Shown piece after piece: positions 57,510 through 64,000 of a stretch of 64,000 bases of DNA. The position numbers and the translations under genes are program-made. The stretch comes from Cherax quadricarinatus (Eukaryota > Arthropoda > Malacostraca > Decapoda > Parastacidae), in contig NW_027196920.1 of assembly GCF_038502225.1 (NCBI RefSeq), positions 1 through 64,000 on the forward strand, in the 5' to 3' direction. The notes under the pieces are model-generated. The model did no database searches. It had not been told where the DNA came from and saw nothing but the letters and a program-made list of their open reading frames with translations. The first letter of the stretch is position 1. The number at the start of each line of letters is the position of its first letter.

Positions 57510-58500
57510 GCTGAGTTTACAGGTAAACCTTTGCTGCGACGTTTCGTCCAGTACTGAAGTTTATCAAGTATACAGAAACTTGGATACGCTGCTTCATAAG
57601 GCAAACGAGCCCCCCTGAGGTCAGGGAGGTCACAAGCGAGGTCACAAGTGAGGTCACGATCTGAGACAGGTCACACGATGTGCATATTAGTTGCCAAAGT
57701 GCGGTGGGGGAGGGTGGGGGAAGGGGAGGAGAGGATAAGCGCGGGGTGTGACCCAAAGGAAAAATTTTTATTATATAGACCATGCACAATATATGCATTG
57801 GGACCTGCCAGCGTGTACATTCCCTTGTTTTGCTCGATGGTGTCGGATGAATAAACAGTGACTGCTTCCAGAATCTTGTGTTTGGTTTTGTCGTCCTCCT
57901 GACGCAACTGTAGTGTTGCTCAATAGTTCATGACGTGCGAGTGTAGATTGTGGTGAACGACGCACCCATTGTTGATATCGTTCATCCCGTAAGTATATTT
58001 GTGTTCCTGCAGGAGAGTCTCAAGATGACGCCCTGTCTCACTGATGTAAACTTATTACATCCCAGACACGAAATGCTGTAAACTATTACACAAATGGCGC
58101 TCTTGAGCATGCGAGGTCTTTGATAGTTTTGTTGGTTACAACAGTGATGGCCATGCTGGCTTTTCTGAAGATGGAAGTGAGAGCGAGGAAAAGCAAAAGG
58201 AGTCCTTAGATATGTGCAGATACTGTATGTGTGGTGCGGGTGAGGATTTTCAGGCCTACTTGAGAAAAAATGTCGAGTCCTTAGCCAAAGTATGTCGTAT
58301 TTTATTTTCAAGAGTAGTCTTGGCATCAAGGACTCTGTTGTCGGAATTCTACGCCAACCCTTTATGAGCTTCGACGTCGTTCTTGGGAAGAGAAGGTCTG
58401 GGGATTTCCTGTGGGGTGAGAGTGATAACTCCCTGTATATGCTATTAAATAAACTTAACCCAACACTAAAGTTTTCTACAGACATCCAGAAATCCAGTCA
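57510..58500 (-). mobile_element. Penelope-like element 3' part
   Basis: On the minus strand, from 58500 down: a decayed region of uncertain RT origin, then a GIY-YIG-like domain (about 58130-57800), a C-terminal segment, then a hammerhead-like core TTGATAA, stem-loop, GAAACGTCG at about 57570-57532. Coding part followed by a hammerhead-bearing terminal repeat is the expected order in Penelope-like elements. The 34-bp array begins just beyond. Confidence 0.65.
57671..58150 (-). pseudogene. GIY-YIG nuclease domain of a Penelope-like element, frameshifted
   Basis: The 57982-58485 frame gives ICVIVYSISCLGCNKF (the GIY strand is VYS). After a one-base shift the adjoining frame would hold YIS as the YIG counterpart, followed by TGRHLE and an EHK motif. 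Further on, 57671-57907 reads KHKILEAVTVYSSDTIEQNK, GMYTLAGPNAYI, which resembles the family's post-nuclease IE..LI....IN...G.Y.L motif. At least one frameshift and a stop near 57925 inactivate it. The role would be target nicking. Confidence 0.6.
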
Positions 58501-58551
58501 ACACGACGACAACATCAGCCGGAATCACACACACACATTCACTCACTTTAT

Positions 58552-59002
58552 CAAACCATACCCCCGGCCGGGATTGAACCCGCGGTCATAGAGTCTCAAA
58601 ACTCCAGCCCGTCGCGTTAGCCACTTGACCAGCTAGCCACAATAAGATTCATCCAACTAGGTATATTTCTACACCATAGGAAGGTTAGCACAGGCACCTC
58701 TGTGACCACAAATGCAAGTTTTTACAGACGTCATGTTGACGGCAGTGAAGGGACTTGAGCTAGAGTTCGTCACGGCCACGCTAGCTGGAGATTCGTCTGT
58801 AAAAACTTGCATTTGTGGTCACAGAGGTGCCTGTGCTAACCTTCCTATGGTGTATAAATATACCTAGTTGGATGAATCTTATTGTGGCTAGCTGGTCTAG
58901 TGGCTAACGCGACGGGCTGGAGTTTTGAGACACTATGACCGCGGGTTCAATCCCGGCCGGGGGTATGGTTTGTTTGCAATCGTGTCATTACGATTTATTG
59001 AG
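58552..59002. mobile_element. Palindromic tRNA-like SINE insertion with exact 13-bp TSD
   Basis: TCACTCACTTTAT occurs at 58539-58551 and 59003-59015. The insert has two near-identical 179-bp inverted arms (58552-58730, 58794-58972), a 63-nt spacer and a 30-bp tail TTTGCAATCGTGTCATTACG (in part). In the right arm (plus) an A-box-like TGGTCTAGTGG (58896) and B-box-like GGTTCAATCCC (58944) lie at tRNA spacing, with the left arm holding the same in minus orientation. The acceptor and T stems do not pair properly, so it is a SINE head, not a tRNA gene. Confidence 0.75.
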
Positions 59003-59015
59003 TCACTCACTTTAT

Positions 59016-59519
59016 GCAAGTGTATATATAGGTAGTTATCATTGCCACTCTACAGAGGACCCCAACACCTCTAACCAAGCAGTACGTTAGTGACCCTGAA
59101 AGTTTGACCTGGAACTCTGCCATAAGCTTCACCTCTGAAAAGAAAATGTCTGGACGAGGAATACTGTCAGTCATACTCAAATCAGCAACGTCACAAAACG
59201 GCTTACAGACAGAGCACTGTCTGTGGAGACTTTGAGAGCATCTTCAAGATACCTAGTGACCGCCGAGCATACAATCACAGCGTCTTCCAAGAGCAAGGGG
59301 CATGTTTTGTTCCAGGTCGAGGTTCATCATCAAGGATGAGGAAAGATAAGCTTCATCCATTAAATCTACAAATATTTTATAGATAGTATTACATTTTTGT
59401 ACAAATTATAAAACATAAATGCTATGGGCATACACTGGTTGATAAATTATGTAGATTTAACGTAGAGTAACAGTCGAAGTCAGACAGTAGAATTTATTTA
59501 AGTTAGAAGTCCTCGTTTC
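59016..59519. other. Unassigned sequence
   Basis: No gene recognised. It may continue the Penelope-like element split by the preceding insertion, but no motif supports that. Confidence 0.35.
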
Positions 59520-59655
59520 CTTACTCTCCTTCCTACCATTCTCTTCCCCTGCCCTCCTCCCTACCATTCTCTTCCCCTGCTCTCCTCCCTGCCATTCTCT
59601 TCCCCTGCTCTCCTCCCTGCCATTCTCTTTCCCTACCCTTCTCCCTGCCATCCTC
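59520..59655. repeat. 28-bp pyrimidine-rich minisatellite, about 5 copies
   Basis: Unit approximates TCTCCTCCCTGCCATTCTCT + TCCCCTGC. The minus-strand frame rich in Gly/Arg/Glu is an artefact. Confidence 0.85.
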
Positions 59656-59904
59656 TTGCTGTGCCGCCCTCACTGCTCATGCAACATTCATTCTTCTTGA
59701 CGTTCAGCGTCCCAGCTCAGTATTGTATATAGAAACAACAGAAAATTAGTCATTCACGAGCACAATTTGCCTAAACTTGTCAAGATCCCCAACAGGATTT
59801 CCTTCTTTATTCATTATGCAACAGAATCATATAAAAACGTGATACCTTAACCAAAATAAAAGCGCAACAAGTTGCAACATTAAGAACAGAGCCCATTTAT
59901 TATA

Positions 59905-60160
59905 TACAACGAGCTTGTTTATATACGAGGGGGGACCTGCTTATATATGTACGAGGGGGCTTGCTTATATATTATGTACAACGAGGGGGCTTGTTTGTAC
60001 ATTATATACAGCGAGAGGGGCTTGTTTGTACATTATATACAGCGAGAGGGGCTTGTTTGTACATTATATACAGCGAGAGGGGCTTGCTTATACATTATGT
60101 ACAACGAGGGTCTTGCTTATTTAATATATACAAGAGGGCTTACTTATACACTGACGGTGC
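59905..60160. repeat. 31-bp minisatellite, about 8 copies
   Basis: Unit ATTATATACAGCGAGAGGGG + CTTGTTTGTAC. The central units are identical; the outer ones vary (TATATGTACGAGGGGGC). Unit length mod 3 is 1, which opens several frames at once. Confidence 0.9.
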
Positions 60161-60199
60161 TGCCTTCTTGACCCCATATGCAATTCATTATCATTATCT

Positions 60200-61205
60200 T
60201 CATTCTCATTTCTGACATAAACAAGAACATAAATCATAACACTGTATCATTCTTCGCAGACAATACTAGAATTTCTATGTTAGTGGCATAAACGAAAGAC
60301 AGCGAACCGTAAAGTTGATATAAGTTAGACGTCCAGTGAGTCACTGACGACAATATGATGCTCAATGAGGATAAATTTCAGTTATTACGTCACGGTAAAA
60401 TGGAGGAAATAAAATAATGATAGGAGTACAAGACAAACTCAACGCACTCAATAGAACGTTAGTCAAAAGTAAGAGATCTGGGAGTAATAATGTCAGAAGA
60501 TCTCACGTTCTAGGAGCACAACAACATTATTATCGCAGCTGCAAGAAAAAAAATTAAGTTGGATAACTTGTACCTTCAAAACAAGAGATCCCAAGCCAAA
60601 GATGACACCCTTCATGTCACTCGTTTTCTCTAGGCAGGAATACTGCTGTGTACCAACGGTCCCATTCAGGGCAGGAGAAATTACTGAGCTGGAGAATGTG
60701 CAGCTCGTACAAACTTTATAAACTTAAGCGATCACCTAAATTACGGGGAGTGCTTGAAGTTCCTAGTATGGTACTTCTCTGAACATGGGCGAGAACGATA
60801 CATCATAGTCTACTGTACATTTGGAAGATACTGGATGGATTGGTCCCAAAGATGTACATCGAACTAACTACTTATGATTACATGAGGCTTGACAAACAGT
60901 GCAGTATACCTCCAATGAAAAGCAGGGGAGCAATGAGTACACTGAGAGAAAACTCAATAAGTGTTAAGTGACCACGACTCTTCAACACCCTCCTTTAATG
61001 TATAATGGAGGGGTGAATGATTACTAACATATCCATGGCTGTCTTTAAGAGGGAAATCCGCAGATTCTTGAAACCACTTTCTAATCAGCCGGGTTGTGGT
61101 ACAAACGATGGGCCGCAAGCGGCAGGCACCAACAACTTAAACAATCAGGCCAGCAAACATGAAGCCTGGTTTGAGACCGGGCCGCGGGGACGGTGACCTC
61201 TGAAA
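60200..61205 (+). mobile_element. LINE-A copy, plus strand, decayed
   Basis: Begins near the catalytic box (SFFADNTRISML; the second Asp of FADD is Asn), then NMMLNEDKFQLLRHGKMEE, RDLGVIMSEDLT, CRQCSIPPMKSRGAMSTLRE in several frames, and a 3' end CCGGGCCGCGGGGACGG. Stops and frameshifts throughout. Confidence 0.75.
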
Positions 61206-61755
61206 GAGTAGGTATGTACATCCCTGTGAGGGAAAACCTTGAAGAATGCCTCCACTCCTCTCCTACTGAACTGTTTAATAATGTTGTTTTCAACGTGTCA
61301 CTTCTCTCTGAAGGTGTAACTGTCAACTAAGGAATAGCTGACTCAAGGGTGAGGTCATACCATGTTTATCCTTGGTATTTTTCGTTGTCAACTATTACCT
61401 ATAACTTATATAAATGCATTTTATTACGTTGAGTTACTTATAAGAAATTTGCAACACTTGGGTATCCTTAACGTACAAACCTCTCCCCAACTAGTGGCTT
61501 TGTCGATTCAATACAGAGAAAGGTACCTAAGTGTTGCACATGTCTTATTCATCTACTTGTCGGTTCTTTAAACCATTAATATAATCATGTGTGTTCAAGT
61601 GAACTTTAAACCTACTAAGATATAATAGTGTTGATGTAGATTAACAATTCACTACAGTAAGAGCAGTACCGGCAGCAACCTTCAGTGTGTGCATCATTCA
61701 GCAACACAAATGTCAAAAGCTGGACGGACTCTGCAAGGCTTCAATACTGTCAAAT
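61206..61755. other. Unassigned sequence
   Basis: AT-rich interval without recognised coding or repeat content, ending at the 43-bp array. Confidence 0.4.
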
Positions 61756-62310
61756 GTCACTCAGTGGTTCAGTTCTCCTTCATCCCCCACACAACAGTGT
61801 CACTCAGTGGTTCAGTTCTCCTTCATCCCCCACACAACAATGTCACTCAGTGGTTCAGTTCTCCTTCATCCCCCACACAACAATGTCACTCAGTGGTTCA
61901 GTTCTCCTTCATCCCCCACACAACAATGTCACTCAGTGGTTCAGTTCTCCTTCATCCCCCACACAACTATGTCACTCAGTGGTTCAGTTCTCCTTCATCC
62001 CCCACACAACTATGTCACTCAGTGGTTCAGTTCTCCTTCATCCCCCACACAACTATGTCACTCAGTGGTTCAGTTCTCCTTCATCCCCCACACAACAATG
62101 TCACTCAGTGGTTCAGTTCTCCTTCATCCCCCACACAACAATGTCACTCAGTGGTTCAGTTCTCCTTCATCCCCCACATAATGTCACTCAGTGGTTCAGT
62201 TCTCCTTCATCCCCCACATAATGTCACTCAGTGGTTCAGTTCTCCTTCATCCCCCACACAACAATGTCACTCAGTGGTTCAGTTCTCCTTCATCCCCCAC
62301 ACAACAAACA
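61756..62310. repeat. 43-bp minisatellite, about 13 copies, open in three frames
   Basis: Unit GTCACTCAGTGGTTCAGTTC + TCCTTCATCCCCCACACAAC + AAT. Two units lack four bases (CCACATAAT). Because 43 = 3 x 14 + 1, all three plus-strand frames read the same cyclic peptide and stay open over 500 bp. No splice or promoter context supports translation. Confidence 0.9.
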
Positions 62311-62496
62311 CATGATCATCTAAGCTTCTTTAAAATTGCCTAGTGGTTGGAGAATAAGTTTATTAAAGCCAAGTACCTTAAAATATTCAATAAACAATAA
62401 ACAATAACACTGATATTTAACTAAGGCGGTTTATTTGTACTTCTTGGTCAAAAGGAATGAAAAGAATGAGCGGCATGTGCTTTTTTTTTTTTTTTG

Positions 62497-63972
62497 GTGT
62501 GTGTACTCGCCTAATTGTGGTTGCAGGGGTCAAGACACAGCTCCTGGCCCCGCCTCTTCACTGATCGCTACTAGGTCCTCTCTCTCTGCTTCCAGAGCTT
62601 TGTCATACCTCGTCTTAAAGCTCTGCATGGTTCCTGCCTCCACTACATCACTTGTTAGGCTATTCCACTTCCTGACGAATCTATGACTGAAGAAATACTT
62701 CCTAACATCCCTATGACTCGTCTGAGTCTTCAGCTTCCAATTGTGACCCCTTGTTTCTATGTCCCTCTCTGGAACAACCTGTCTCTGTCTACCTTATCTA
62801 TTCCACGCAGTATTTTGTATGTCGTTATCATGTCTCCCCCAACCCGCCTGTCCTCCAATGTCGTCAGTCCGATTTCCCTCAACCTTTCTTCGTAGGACAT
62901 ACCCCTGAGCTCCGTAACTAGCCTTGTTGCAAACCTTTGCACTTTCTCTAATTTCTTGACTTGCATACTCCAGTATGGGCCTGATGTACACAGTGTACAG
63001 TGTCTTGAACGATTCCTTACTAAGGTATCGGAACGCTATTCTCAAGTTTGCCAGGAGCCCGTATGCTGCAGCAGTTATCTGGTTGATGTGTGCCTCCGGA
63101 GACATGCTCGGTGTTATGGGCACCCCAAGATCTTTCTCCTTGAGCGAGGTTTGCAGTCCTTGGCCACCTAGTCTATACTTTGTCTGCGGTCTTCTTTGCC
63201 CTTCTCCGATCTTCATGACTTTGCACTTGGCAGGGTTGAATTCAAGAAGCCAGTTGCTGGACCACGTGTCCAACCTGTCCAGGTCTCTTTGAAGTCCTGC
63301 CTGGTCCTCATCTGATGTAGTTCTCCTCATTAACTTCACATCATCTGCAAACAGGGACACCTCTGAGTCTATCCCTTCTATCATGTCATTCACATATACC
63401 AGAAATAGCACTGGTCCTAGGACCGACCCCTGTGTGACCCCGCTCGTCACAGGTGCCCATTGCGATACCTCATCCCGTACTATGACTCGTTGTTGCCTCC
63501 CTGTCAGGTATTCTCTAATCCATTACAGTGCCCTTCCTGTTATACGCGTCTGATCCTCTAGTTTCTGCACTAGTCTCTTGTGAGGAACTGTGTCGAAGGC
63601 CTTCTTGAAGTCCAAGAAAATACAATCAACCCACCCCTCTCTCTCGTGTCGCACTTCTGTAATTTTGTCATAGAACTCCAGGTTTGTGACACAGGATTTG
63701 CCTTCCCTGAATCCGTGCTGGTTATCGTTTATAATCTTATTCCGTTCCAGGTGCTCCACCACTCTCCTCCTGATAATCTTCTCCATGCATTTGCATACTA
63801 TACAGGTCAGTGACACTGGTCTGTAATTTAGTGCCTCTTTTCTGTCTCCTTTTTAAAAAATGGGAACTACATTTGCGGTCTTCCATACCTCAGGTAGGGA
63901 TGTGTTGAAGATTGTGGTTAATGGCACACACAGTATATCTGCTCCCTCCCTGAGGACCCACGGGGAGATGTG
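62497..63972 (-). mobile_element. LINE-B longest copy, 5' end in (CA)n
   Basis: A minus-strand CR1/L2-like LINE from mid-RT to the 3' end. On the plus strand it begins GGTGTGTGTACTCGCCTAAT after a T-run (62481-62495) and ends CCCACGGGGAGATG fused to (TG)n at 63974, so in its own orientation (CA)n precedes it. It defines the 3' half of the family for all shorter copies at 7777, 11165, 17362, 17620, 19799, 20331, 20996, 22541, 25418 and 28330. Confidence 0.85.
62757..63816 (-). pseudogene. LINE-B reverse transcriptase
   Basis: Frame 63523-63816: IINDNQHGFREGKSCVTNL, CIFLDFKKAFDTVPHKRL (motif A). An in-frame TAA at 63521-63523 precedes WIREYLTGRQQRV. Then VTSGVTQGSVLGPVLFLVYV (motif B, the usual Pro replaced by Thr), VSLFADDVKLMRR (motif C), EFNPAKCKVMKIG. 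A small deletion near 62960 shifts to the frame with KKLEKVQRFATRLVTELRGM (62757-62966). Inactive copy. Confidence 0.8.
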
Positions 63973-64000
63973 TGTGTGTGTGTGTGTGTGATAGAGAGAG
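63973..64000. repeat. (TG)n microsatellite at window end
   Basis: TG repeat followed by (AG)n; the window ends inside it. It marks the 5' junction of the LINE-B copy. Confidence 0.9.

Noticed and set aside
58869..58956. Functional tRNA gene
   Set aside because: A- and B-box-like sequences are present, but the acceptor and T stems do not pair and the unit is part of an inverted SINE dimer with a TSD.
61685..62315. Three overlapping 164-208 residue repeat proteins
   Set aside because: Produced by a 43-bp minisatellite of length 3n+1 without stops; no splice, promoter or composition evidence for a gene.

Overview
This is eukaryotic, intron- and repeat-dominated DNA. It is almost certainly from a decapod crustacean, and a crayfish would fit. 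I infer this from recalled resemblance to decapod LINE tails, SINEs and the GTCGTGCCGAA mobile element, plus very abundant (CA)n, (TA)n and (GA)n microsatellites. There is no bacterial or viral gene organisation. Only one host protein-coding segment can be supported: a 72-bp leucine-rich-repeat exon on the minus strand (22322-22393) with good splice sites. It lies alone, so its gene must have very large introns.

Most of the rest is mobile elements, many nested. I use working names. LINE-A is a CR1/L2/Jockey-like element whose 3' end reads TACCTGGAG on the opposite strand. A1 (2155-4510) is the best copy; others lie at 8327, 12530-14209 (two copies nested in opposite orientation), 32395, 55553 and 60200, with short tails at 24698 and 56156. 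LINE-A' is an older relative (5450-6960 and 45555-52480). LINE-B is a CR1/L2-like family whose copies sit in (CA)n; the longest is 62497-63972. LINE-C is CR1-like with TTCTTATG octamer tails; C1 (46946-51226) is nearly intact, with an SGNH-type ORF1 and an APE/RT ORF2. LINE-D is RTE-like (14490-17215 and 42715-43773). LINE-E has a YLDD-type RT and a C-terminal zinc-finger/REL-like nuclease; its copies at 39221-42655 and 43839-45207 abut (TA)n, and a third lies at 53568-54262.

Other mobile DNA includes a Ty3/Gypsy integrase fragment (17938-19798), a Penelope-like fragment with GIY-YIG remnants (57510-58150), tRNA-derived SINEs, a TIR element in (TA)n (38019-38410, with further pieces at 53218 and 54326) and candidate solo LTRs. 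Seven loci carry hammerhead-ribozyme-like cores. Three of these are palindromic, and three insertions (26330-26839, 31087-31289, 49223-49414) are bounded by exact 13-bp direct repeats.

Minisatellites occur at 4767 (23 bp), 9486 (22 bp with a 220-bp higher-order period), 21585 (26 bp), 35970 (15 bp), 56501 (34 bp), 59520 (28 bp), 59905 (31 bp) and 61756 (43 bp).

The most interesting systems are: (i) two LINE families that appear to target different dinucleotide repeats; (ii) small hammerhead-bearing, palindromic, 13-bp-TSD insertions that appear to be Penelope derivatives, one of which is the only visible lesion in an otherwise open LINE-C; and (iii) Russian-doll nests that give a relative chronology of element activity.
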